Assembly: GCA_003542325.1 (NCBI GenBank)
Contig: DPKV01000256.1
Coordinates: 1 to 7,671, forward strand
Length of the DNA: 7,671 bases
Source of the DNA: Anaerolineaceae bacterium
GTDB lineage: Bacteria > Chloroflexota > Anaerolineae > Anaerolineales > Anaerolineaceae
Reading direction: 5' to 3'
The translations under genes were made by a program, and so were the position numbers. Under the pieces are notes generated by a model. It searched no databases, was not told where the DNA came from, and worked only from the letters and a program-made list of their open reading frames with translations. This document shows, in pieces, positions 1 to 5,045 of the stretch; the first letter of the stretch is position 1, and every line of letters starts with the position of its first letter.

Positions 1-210
1 GCGGATGATGTGCGGTGCACTCATGGTGCAACGGTGGGGAAATTGGATGAAGACCTGCTATTTTACCTGGAAAGCCGTGGAATCCCGAGAAAAGACGCGG
101 AAGAATTGATCGTTATGGGCTTTTTTGCGCCCATTATGGAGCGTATCCCATTTGATGGAGTCCGGACGCGCTTCGCTGAAGCGGTCCAGGAGAAGATGAG
201 CCAGCGATAG
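1..210 (+). CDS. sufD: SufD, Fe-S cluster assembly scaffold subunit (C-terminal part, 5' truncated)
   Basis: The reading frame is open from base 1 and ends at TAG 208-210, giving the last 69 residues of a SufB/SufD-family protein. SufD works with SufB and the ATPase SufC in the cytosolic SUF scaffold that builds Fe-S clusters. The visible part starts with the family signature DDVRCTHGATVGKLDED, followed by LFYLESRGIPRKDAEELI and the helical tail GFFAPIMERIPFDGVRTRF. The HGATVG form points to SufD; SufB usually has an HEATV-type motif here. There is a GTG at 10, but the frame and the homology continue upstream of it, so the gene is cut by the window edge and does not start there. An unknown 97-residue gene and a Rieske gene follow on the same strand, consistent with the 3' end of a suf operon. 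I see no terminator directly after the stop codon. SufD rather than SufB is fairly sure; the family assignment is very sure. Confidence 0.93.
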   Translation, partial: ADDVRCTHGATVGKLDEDLLFYLESRGIPRKDAEELIVMGFFAPIMERIPFDGVRTRFAEAVQEKMSQR

Positions 211-233
211 GTATAAGTATTACATCCTGTTAA

Positions 234-262
234 TAGAAAATTGATAGTGTTTCTGCTACAAT
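234..262 (+). promoter_or_regulatory. Candidate extended -10 promoter upstream of the 97-aa gene
   Basis: In the AT-rich 105-nt gap after sufD there is an extended -10 element, TGC plus TACAAT (254-262; 5 of 6 to TATAAT). A weak -35, TAGAAA (234-239; 4 of 6), sits 17 nt upstream. Transcription would start near 269, leaving a leader of about 45 nt before the ATG at 316. A second possible -35 (TTGATA, 241-246) is too close, at 10 nt. If real, the gene after sufD can be expressed apart from the suf operon. Sequence match only. Confidence 0.4.
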
Positions 263-315
263 ACATAAGTTGATGTTAATTACTGAAAAATTTATTTAAG
301 GTTGCGGGAGGATGA

Positions 316-609
316 ATGGCAAAATCTCCATTTATGAGACCACCGGAAGAAGACAGTCTGTATCAAGTGGGAGATCCGGTGGAGGTGTTTTGTGACCATG
401 AAAAGAACGGTGAACGCATTCGGGATTGGGTCAGGGGCATTGTTGTTCAGGTAGATGAAAAAATGGTTGCGGTCCAGTTTCGGACAAATGTTTATCTAAC
501 GGACGGCTGGATGGTACCGGACCATATTCTTTGGTTCCCTTTTGATTCACATTTGATTCAAGACGCCAAAAAAGACGCAGCAAGGCCAACCGGTTACCAA
601 TCCAGTTAG
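316..609 (+). CDS. Small hypothetical protein (97 aa), suf-linked
   Basis: I do not recognise this 97-residue protein. The start is supported by GGGAGG at 306-311, 4 nt before ATG 316; the stop is TAG 607-609. The protein is soluble, with no signal peptide or membrane segment. The N-terminus is polar and proline-containing (PFMRPPEED). A compact middle is rich in beta-forming stretches (VGDPVEVF, DWVRGIVVQVDEKMVAVQF, VYLTDGWMVPDHILWF) with several Trp and Phe, and the tail is charged and probably disordered (KKDAARPTGYQSS). The pattern 'VGDPVEVF ... W..G.V..VD..MVAVQF' resembles small SH3- or Tudor-like beta-barrels, but that is a fold-level guess, not a function. There are only two Cys-or-His-type ligand candidates close together (CDH), so a metal site is not evident. 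It lies between sufD and a Rieske gene on the same strand, so a role linked to Fe-S assembly is possible but unproven. An intrinsic terminator follows 27 nt after its stop. Confidence 0.8.
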   Translation: MAKSPFMRPPEEDSLYQVGDPVEVFCDHEKNGERIRDWVRGIVVQVDEKMVAVQFRTNVYLTDGWMVPDHILWFPFDSHLIQDAKKDAARPTGYQSS

Positions 610-636
610 AATTGTCTTTTTAAATTAGGAGATCAT

Positions 637-666
637 GGCGGTCAGGATATTCCCGACCGCCTTTTT
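637..666 (+). terminator. Rho-independent terminator between the 97-aa gene and the Rieske gene
   Basis: A perfect 7-bp stem, GGCGGTC (637-643) with GACCGCC (655-661), encloses an 11-nt loop in which GG (645-646) can also pair with CC (652-653). The stem is followed directly by TTTTT (662-666). This is a standard intrinsic terminator on the plus strand. It ends 16 nt before the Rieske ATG at 683, so it both ends the upstream transcript and lies in the immediate leader of the next gene. Confidence 0.75.
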
Positions 667-682
667 CAAACTTGGAGGCGTC

Positions 683-1006
683 ATGGCGAGAACAACCTAT
701 TATCCTTTATGCCCCACCGATGATCTTGAATCCGGGGAGCGTATGTTTGTGGAAATTGGTGAGGATTCCGTTGTTGTCTTTAATATTGCCGGGGAGTATT
801 TCGCAATTGCCGATCTCTGCACCCATGACATGGGTTCTCTGGGAGAAGGTGATGTGGAGGGTCATGAGATCATTTGTCCCAGGCATGGTGCAAGGTTTGA
901 CCTGCGAACAGGAGAAGTGTTGACTTTGCCTGCTGTGCAGGGTGTGCCTTCCTATCCCGTGCGGGTGGTGGATGGGATCATTGAAATTGGTGTTGAAGAG
1001 GAATAA
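683..1006 (+). CDS. Soluble Rieske [2Fe-2S] ferredoxin-like protein (107 aa)
   Basis: A small cytosolic Rieske domain protein of the kind annotated as non-heme iron oxygenase ferredoxin subunit. It carries a [2Fe-2S] cluster held by two Cys and two His. From the ATG at 683 the ligands are C46-T-H48 and C65-P-R-H68, with 16 residues between the pairs. The surrounding sequence (AIADLCTHDMGSLGEG, then CPRHGARFDLRTGEV) is canonical. The extra disulfide cysteines of bc1-type Rieske proteins are absent, and there is no membrane anchor, so a ferredoxin-like electron carrier is expected. The start at 683 has GGAGG at 674-678. A longer in-frame ATG at 635 also has an AGGAG, but its 16 extra codons run through a terminator hairpin and do not look like Rieske sequence. 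Genes of this type often sit beside sufBCD, perhaps as a partner or client in Fe-S assembly; that role is inference. The next gene is convergent. Confidence 0.92.
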   Translation: MARTTYYPLCPTDDLESGERMFVEIGEDSVVVFNIAGEYFAIADLCTHDMGSLGEGDVEGHEIICPRHGARFDLRTGEVLTLPAVQGVPSYPVRVVDGIIEIGVEEE

Positions 1007-1027
1007 TCCGGGCAGATTTTTAAAGCA

Positions 1028-1057
1028 AACAAGACCGCCTGACTGCGCAGCCTTGTT
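1028..1057. terminator. Possible weak bidirectional terminator between convergent genes
   Basis: In the 73-nt gap between the convergent Rieske and deacetylase genes, AACAAG (1028-1033) pairs with CTTGTT (1052-1057). The loop holds the 8-nt palindrome CTGCGCAG (1043-1050). T-rich sequence follows on both sides (ATTAATTTC on plus; TGCTTTAAAAAT on minus), but neither is a clean T-run. The location fits a shared terminator, yet the stem is AT-rich and the loop is long, so this is only a suggestion. Confidence 0.25.
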
Positions 1058-1079
1058 ATTAATTTCATGATTTGACTGT

Positions 1080-1727
1080 TTACTGATTTCCGAACTGCCC
1101 GACAATCCGAAGGATATCAAACCCTTCGGCAAAGGGACGTTCCGCCAAAGCGCCGTGCCGGATGGCTGTGGCGTGGATGATGCTTTGGTCGAAATAATAC
1201 TTATCCTCATAGGTTGTATAGGCCCGGAGAGCTTTTATTTTGGTCTGGACGGCCTTTTCAGAGACCTCCACCAGGAAATTTGGGAAGAACCCATAACTGG
1301 AGCGGAGGACGTCAAACCCCAGCAGGGTGGTGCCTCGGAAGGCGCGCAGGGCTTCTTCGGTAACCGTTTTATGGTCCTGATGGATATCCTGACCGGTATG
1401 GACCAGGACGACCTCAGGGTGATAGCGCTTTTTCAACTCGATCATCACTTCGAGGATTTCCTGCCGTGCAGCCGGGAATCGCCGGGTTGAAAATTGGCGC
1501 AGGATGTCGTTTTCAGGTTTGACACCGAGGATTCGCATGCTTTCCTGGTGCTCTTCAACCAGACGGGTCAGGAGGGGGTTTTCCTGGTTATCGGAAAGCG
1601 TCACGCAAACCACATTGGTCTGGTCGCTGATGTCTGCAATCAAAGCACCGCAACCCAGTTCGATGTCATCCGGATGAGCGCCGATGCAAAGCACGGTCTC
1701 ACCAAAAAAGGTCATATTATGGTTCAT
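1080..1727 (-). CDS. PIG-L/LmbE-family zinc-dependent deacetylase (215 aa)
   Basis: This is a member of the PIG-L family, metal-dependent enzymes that remove acetyl groups from N-acetylglucosamine-type substrates such as GlcNAc-PI, mycothiol or bacillithiol precursors and antibiotic intermediates. The N-terminal family motif is AHPDDIELGCG (residues 17-27), with H18 and D21 as zinc ligands and D20 as the likely general base. The second motif, HTGQDIHQDH (110-119), supplies H119 as the third ligand. The C-terminal FAEGFDILRIV also matches the family. At 215 residues it is of usual length. The start has AGGA at 1735-1732, which overlaps the upstream gene's stop; the gap is only 6 nt, so the two are very likely co-transcribed and coupled. 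The substrate cannot be told from sequence. Pairing with a methyltransferase suggests modification of a sugar, lipid or small thiol, but a BshB- or MshB-like role is not shown. Confidence 0.9.
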   Translation of the reverse strand: MNHNMTFFGETVLCIGAHPDDIELGCGALIADISDQTNVVCVTLSDNQENPLLTRLVEEHQESMRILGVKPENDILRQFSTRRFPAARQEILEVMIELKKRYHPEVVLVHTGQDIHQDHKTVTEEALRAFRGTTLLGFDVLRSSYGFFPNFLVEVSEKAVQTKIKALRAYTTYEDKYYFDQSIIHATAIRHGALAERPFAEGFDILRIVGQFGNQ

Positions 1728-1733
1728 CCATTC

Positions 1734-2534
1734 CTACTTTCGAGCCAGGATTCCGCCTACGACTTTGGTCATCATAAGTTTACCGTCCCGTTCAAACCAC
1801 TTTGTGGCGACCCTGGCGATGTTTTCCATAACGGTTTGGAAATCCTCTTTGGTCTGAAAGAAGGCATTCCAAAGTTTCCGGTCTTCAGAAAGTGATGCCC
1901 GGGTATAGGCAATGAAAGGGTCAACTGCGGGGAAGGTGAGAGGGTTTTCGAAGATGAGGACTTCGGTCTCAGAGAATAAAGTCTTCACGGAATCCAGGAT
2001 ACCGGTGCTGTATCGGGAACTGCCGGGCATGGGTGGGATTTCTTTGCCGGTCGCTTCCTTGATGATATCGTAGAACATCTGCTTATTTTGAGGCATGGGG
2101 CCGGTGGTGAAGAGGTGGCCGCCCGGTTTCAGGACACGGTGTATCTCGCTGATGGTGAAGGGAATGTCCTCGGCATAGTAAATCGCAAACGAGCAGGAGA
2201 CAAGATCAAAGGTGTTGTCTTCAAAGGGGAAAGGCTCATTGAAGTTCAGAGGCCGGAAGGTAACCCGATTGCCCAGTTTCTGATTCTCTTCTTCAGCCTG
2301 CGCCAGGAGGTCGGGGTTGACATCGCCGCCGGTGATGGTGGCTTTTCCGCTGAGATGGGCGAGATAGGAGAAGCATTGTTTACCCGCACCACAGCCGATG
2401 TCCAGGATGGTCATACCCTGTTCAAGTGGGAGGACTTCCAGCATCCATTTGTCAATGTCCTTCGCGCCGTAGGCGTCATGGATATTGATACGAGTGGTCA
2501 GATCGTCTGTGGTCTCATGGTAATCGATTTTCAT
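1734..2534 (-). CDS. Class I SAM-dependent methyltransferase (266 aa)
   Basis: A soluble Rossmann-fold methyltransferase of the UbiE/Methyltransf_11-like group, using S-adenosylmethionine. Motif I is LDIGCGAGK (residues 44-52). The acidic residue at the end of strand 2 is D71 (GGDVNP). Motif II is NTFDLVSCSFAIYY (107-120) and motif III is LKPGGHLF (135-142). The C-terminal 120 residues, which normally define substrate choice, carry no motif I recognise. The start is supported by AAGGAGAAGG (2550-2541), 6-10 nt before the ATG. It is the first gene of a two-gene unit with the PIG-L deacetylase, 6 nt apart. A separate promoter with an inverted repeat lies directly upstream, so it need not depend on the hyp operon even though it is on the same strand 77 nt after hypE. 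The fold and cofactor are clear; the substrate is unknown. Confidence 0.9.
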   Translation of the reverse strand: MKIDYHETTDDLTTRINIHDAYGAKDIDKWMLEVLPLEQGMTILDIGCGAGKQCFSYLAHLSGKATITGGDVNPDLLAQAEEENQKLGNRVTFRPLNFNEPFPFEDNTFDLVSCSFAIYYAEDIPFTISEIHRVLKPGGHLFTTGPMPQNKQMFYDIIKEATGKEIPPMPGSSRYSTGILDSVKTLFSETEVLIFENPLTFPAVDPFIAYTRASLSEDRKLWNAFFQTKEDFQTVMENIARVATKWFERDGKLMMTKVVGGILARK

Positions 2535-2550
2535 TTACGTCCTTCTCCTT

Positions 2551-2575
2551 TTATCTGAAAAATTTACGCAGATAA
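2551..2575 (-). repeat. Perfect 7-bp inverted repeat in the methyltransferase leader (possible operator or 5'-UTR hairpin)
   Basis: On the minus strand TTATCTG (2575-2569) is matched by CAGATAA (2557-2551) around an 11-nt AT-rich spacer. The left arm begins at the last base of the -10 box and covers the expected start of transcription; the right arm abuts the AAGGAG ribosome binding site. The placement suits either a repressor operator or an mRNA hairpin next to the Shine-Dalgarno sequence. I cannot name a regulator. Confidence 0.5.
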
Positions 2576-2604
2576 GTATAGTTTGAAAGCGTTCTGGAGG
2601 TCAA
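2575..2604 (-). promoter_or_regulatory. Sigma70-type promoter for the methyltransferase-deacetylase pair
   Basis: On the minus strand TTGACC (2604-2599; 5 of 6 to consensus) is followed after 18 nt by TATACT (2580-2575; 5 of 6). It starts 7 nt after the hypE stop and lies about 40 nt before the methyltransferase ATG. This is the best promoter match in the window, and it implies that the two downstream genes can be transcribed separately from the hyp operon. No terminator separates hypE from it, so read-through is also possible. Confidence 0.6.
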
Positions 2605-2611
2605 GGCGTGG

Positions 2612-3688
2612 TTAACAAATCCGGGGGAGGATCTCCCCGGCGAGCAGATCAAGGATTCGGGTCGTGCCGAACGCGGTTTGCAACAACACCTGCTCCGGAT
2701 TCCTGGAAGAAACCGAACCGATGCGCGTAGCCATTGTTCCGTAAGGATGTTTTCGCAATATATCGAGTGCCTGATCTGCTCTTTCTTCTGGCAGGATCAC
2801 GATGGCTTTGCCCTCATTAGCCAAATACAAGGGGTCGAATCCCAGCATTTCGCAGGCGGTTTGGACGTCCGGTTTGATGGGGATGGCCGTTTCCTGGAGC
2901 CGAATACTGACCTGGCTCTGGCAGGCGATCTCTTTCAGGGTGGTGGCCAAACCCCCTCGGGTGGGGTCGCGCAGGACATGCACGTCCGGGAATTGACTTA
3001 CCAAATCATTGAGCATGTGGTTGAGCGGTGCAACATCCGATTGGATGGCCGATTCAAAACCCAGATCACCGCGTGCCTGCAGGACGGCAATGCCATGGTC
3101 ACCCAGGGAACCTGAAATGAGGACCGCATCACCGGGCCGGGCGAGCTGGCCGCCTAAATTGCGGCCCTGGGGAATCATCCCGAATCCGGCGGTATTGATG
3201 AAAATACCATCCGCTTTCCCTTTTTCGGCGACCTTGGTATCCCCGGCAACAATTTTGACATTGGCTTCATGACATGCCTCAGCCATGGACGCAATCACTC
3301 GTTCCAGCGTTTCCATGGGCAGGCCTTCTTCAAGGATGAACCCTGCGGTCAGGAAGGCCGGAATCGCACCCAGCATGGCGACATCATTCACCGTTCCGCA
3401 AACGGCCAGACGGCCGATATCACCGCCGGGAAAGAATAACGGAGAAACGACATGGGAATCGGTCGAGATGGCTATTTCGCCACCCTGATTAGTCAGCGCA
3501 ATGCGGGCGGCGTCGTTGCCTTGTTCCAGGTAGGCATTCCCAAGATGAGACTGGAAAATATTCCGGATCAGGTCCTGGGTCATGGCGCCGCCGCTGCCGT
3601 GCCCGATCACAATGGTGTCGGTGTGGTGGTGGGGGACGGGACAAACCGGCCCCTGCATGTTGACGGGTTCAAAGCTGGGTTCAGTCAT
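2612..3688 (-). CDS. hypE: HypE, carbamoyl dehydratase of [NiFe]-hydrogenase maturation
   Basis: HypE accepts a carbamoyl group from HypF on its C-terminal cysteine and dehydrates it with ATP to a thiocyanate, the source of the CN ligands of the [NiFe] site. The protein ends in the diagnostic PRIC, so the reactive Cys is the last residue (C358). The ATP-binding PurM/AIRS-like half shows GHGSGGAM, the segment [18 protein letters not shown], and [12 protein letters not shown]; the second half has [15 protein letters not shown]. Length is 358 residues, slightly above the usual 330-350 because of a roughly 28-residue N-terminal tail (CPVPHHH) before GHGSGG. I place the start at ATG 3688, which has AGGA (3698-3695) at 6 nt and overlaps the hypD stop by 8 nt. 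An ATG at 3703 would add five residues but has no ribosome binding site. Confidence 0.96.
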   Translation of the reverse strand: MTEPSFEPVNMQGPVCPVPHHHTDTIVIGHGSGGAMTQDLIRNIFQSHLGNAYLEQGNDAARIALTNQGGEIAISTDSHVVSPLFFPGGDIGRLAVCGTVNDVAMLGAIPAFLTAGFILEEGLPMETLERVIASMAEACHEANVKIVAGDTKVAEKGKADGIFINTAGFGMIPQGRNLGGQLARPGDAVLISGSLGDHGIAVLQARGDLGFESAIQSDVAPLNHMLNDLVSQFPDVHVLRDPTRGGLATTLKEIACQSQVSIRLQETAIPIKPDVQTACEMLGFDPLYLANEGKAIVILPEERADQALDILRKHPYGTMATRIGSVSSRNPEQVLLQTAFGTTRILDLLAGEILPRIC

Positions 3689-4793
3689 TGGTTGTCCTGC
3701 CATAGCGATAATGCGCGGCGCAAGCGCCTTCTGATGAGACCATGGGCGCGCCCAGGGGTGTTTGGGGGGTGCATAATGTCCCGAAAGCCGGACATTGATA
3801 TGGTTTTTTCAGGCCTTGCAGGATTTTCCCGGCGATACAGACTTTAGATTCCTCGGTCTGGATAGTTCCGATATCAAACCGGTTGGTTGCATCGAAATCC
3901 TGATAATCCTGATTAAGGCCGTAACCGCTCAAAGGGATGGTGCCAATCCCGCGCCAGTTGCGGTCGACGGGGATGAAGACCTGTTTGAGCATTTTTTGGG
4001 CGATGGGGTTGCCTTCGTAGGTCACTACCCGGGAATAGGCATTTTCAACAGCGACCCGTCCTTCCTCCAGCATCTGAACGGTTTGGAGGATGCCGTTGAC
4101 GAGGTCCAACGGTTCAAAACCGGTGACAGCCATGGGGGTGCTGTATTTTTCCGCAATGGGTGGGTATTCCCAATATCCCATGATTGCGCAAACATGCCCG
4201 GCAGCCAGGAAACCCTGGATCCGGTTATTGGGACTGCCAAGAATGGCATGCATGGCCGGGGGAACGAGGACATTGGCGGGGAGGATCGAGAAGTTTTTCA
4301 GGCCGAGTTTTTCAGCCTGGATGACAGCCATGGCGTTGGCCGGGGCAGTTGTCTCAAAGCCGATGGCAAAGAAAACCACTTGTTTATCCGGGTTCTCCCG
4401 GGCAATTTTGACTGCGTCCATGGGCGCATACACCACGCGCACTTGCCCACCGGACGCACGGACTGAGAAAAGATCTTCCCTGGAACCGGGAACCCGCAGC
4501 ATATCGCCAAACGAGGTGAAGATCACATCCGGCTGTTTGGCGATCCATAAAGCCTGATCGATCAATTCCAAGGAGGTGACACATACCGGGCAGCCCGGCC
4601 CGTGCACCAGCTCGATCTCCGGTGGAAGAAGCTGGTCCAATCCGTACTGCATGATAGCGTGGGTCTGACCGCCGCAGATTTCCATCAGCGCCCAGGGTTG
4701 GGTGACGACCTGATGAATTTTCCCCAACACCGCCCGGACTAATTTCGCATTACGATAGCCAGCGAGATAGCCGGCTGTGGTCTTTTCACTCAC
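3681..4793 (-). CDS. hypD: HypD, [4Fe-4S] scaffold protein for Fe(CN)2CO assembly
   Basis: HypD forms the complex with HypC on which the Fe(CN)2CO group is built, and it passes electrons to reduce the HypE thiocyanate. From the GTG at 4793 the protein has 370 residues, normal for the family. The conserved motifs are [12 protein letters not shown] with C40 and HGPGCPVC with C68 and C71. They match in position the essential cysteines of E. coli HypD (41, 69, 72). GFETTAP follows in the middle. The C-terminal cluster region has KVCIAG, then [18 protein letters not shown] and SEGACAAHY, giving four candidate Cys ligands for the [4Fe-4S] cluster. The GTG start is chosen because GGAG (4803-4800) lies 6 nt upstream and the protein then begins as usual. 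The upstream ATG at 4847 would read through 54 nt of hypC in another frame and adds residues unlike HypD. It overlaps hypC by 8 nt and hypE by 8 nt. Confidence 0.97.
   Translation of the reverse strand: MSEKTTAGYLAGYRNAKLVRAVLGKIHQVVTQPWALMEICGGQTHAIMQYGLDQLLPPEIELVHGPGCPVCVTSLELIDQALWIAKQPDVIFTSFGDMLRVPGSREDLFSVRASGGQVRVVYAPMDAVKIARENPDKQVVFFAIGFETTAPANAMAVIQAEKLGLKNFSILPANVLVPPAMHAILGSPNNRIQGFLAAGHVCAIMGYWEYPPIAEKYSTPMAVTGFEPLDLVNGILQTVQMLEEGRVAVENAYSRVVTYEGNPIAQKMLKQVFIPVDRNWRGIGTIPLSGYGLNQDYQDFDATNRFDIGTIQTEESKVCIAGKILQGLKKPYQCPAFGTLCTPQTPLGAPMVSSEGACAAHYRYGRTTND
3695..3698 (-). promoter_or_regulatory. Ribosome binding site that decides the hypE start
   Basis: AGGA on the minus strand lies 6 nt before ATG 3688. 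It lies downstream of the alternative ATG at 3703, which itself has no Shine-Dalgarno match in the preceding 15 nt. This supports the shorter HypE and the 8-nt overlap with hypD. Confidence 0.6.
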
Positions 4794-5043
4794 TGGTTTC
4801 TCCGTTGTGCAAATCTTCCAGTTCGGACATCTGTTCCAGGATTTCAAGTGTTTCCTGGGCTTCTTTTTCGCTGAGCAGGTTCAATGCAAATCCAGCATGG
4901 ACAATGGTCCAATCTCCGGGTTTTGCTTCAGGGATGACTTCAATACAGGCATCGATCTTGACGCCTCCAAAATCAATATTGGCCATTTTTGTGCCGTGAT
5001 CTTCATAGACGGAAAGGATCTTTCCGGGAATGCCTAAACACAT
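4786..5043 (-). CDS. hypC: HypC/HybG/HupF-family hydrogenase maturation chaperone
   Basis: A small (85-residue) chaperone that binds HypD during assembly of the Fe(CN)2CO moiety and then carries it to the hydrogenase large-subunit precursor. The family signature MCLGIPG is at the N-terminus; C2 is the essential cysteine exposed after Met removal. The central [23 protein letters not shown] and the conserved VHAGFAL (H49) match the OB-fold core. The C-terminal helix ([15 protein letters not shown]) is typical, and the last dozen residues are acidic and variable. The start is certain because the protein must begin MCLG. AAGGAG (5054-5049), formed by the last two sense codons of hypF, lies 5 nt before the ATG, and the gap to hypF is only 2 nt. 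The stop overlaps the GTG of hypD (8 nt), fitting coupled production of the HypC-HypD pair. Confidence 0.97.
   Translation of the reverse strand: MCLGIPGKILSVYEDHGTKMANIDFGGVKIDACIEVIPEAKPGDWTIVHAGFALNLLSEKEAQETLEILEQMSELEDLHNGETSE
4800..4803 (-). promoter_or_regulatory. Ribosome binding site that decides the hypD GTG start
   Basis: GGAG on the minus strand lies 6 nt before the GTG at 4793, inside the 3' end of hypC. It supports the GTG over the ATG at 4847 and gives the overlap GTGAGTGA, in which the hypC stop TGA follows just after the hypD start. Confidence 0.65.
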
Positions 5044-5045
5044 CG

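Noticed and set aside
241..262. Promoter made of TTGATA (241-246) and TACAAT (257-262).
   Set aside because: The 10-nt spacer is too short for sigma70. The same -10 works better as an extended -10 with the weak -35 at 234-239.
635..1006. Longer Rieske reading frame starting at ATG 635.
   Set aside because: The extra 16 residues do not fit the Rieske family and their codons form a terminator hairpin and T-run. The ATG at 683 has its own GGAGG and gives a standard N-terminus. I keep the 635 ATG only as a possible regulatory leader start.
707..1210. A 167-codon minus-strand frame across the Rieske gene and the deacetylase end.
   Set aside because: It is antisense to a clear Rieske gene and overlaps the end of the deacetylase gene in another frame. 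Its protein has no recognisable features.
2612..3703. Longer hypE reading frame starting at ATG 3703.
   Set aside because: No Shine-Dalgarno sequence precedes it, while ATG 3688 has AGGA at 6 nt. The difference is only five residues, so it is not fully excluded.
3775..3796. Inverted repeat AATGTCC / GGACATT with an 8-nt loop.
   Set aside because: It lies inside the hypD codons for the conserved CPAFGTLC cluster region and has no T-run. Coding constraint explains it well enough.
3795..4466. A 223-codon open frame on the plus strand opposite hypD, and similar long plus-strand frames at 2088-2558 and 5469-5966.
   Set aside because: They lie antisense to well-supported genes, have no family-like content and reflect codon bias on the opposite strand.
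3681..4847. Longer hypD reading frame starting at ATG 4847.
   Set aside because: The extra 18 residues come from another frame of hypC and do not resemble HypD. GTG 4793 has GGAG at 6 nt and gives a family-typical length.
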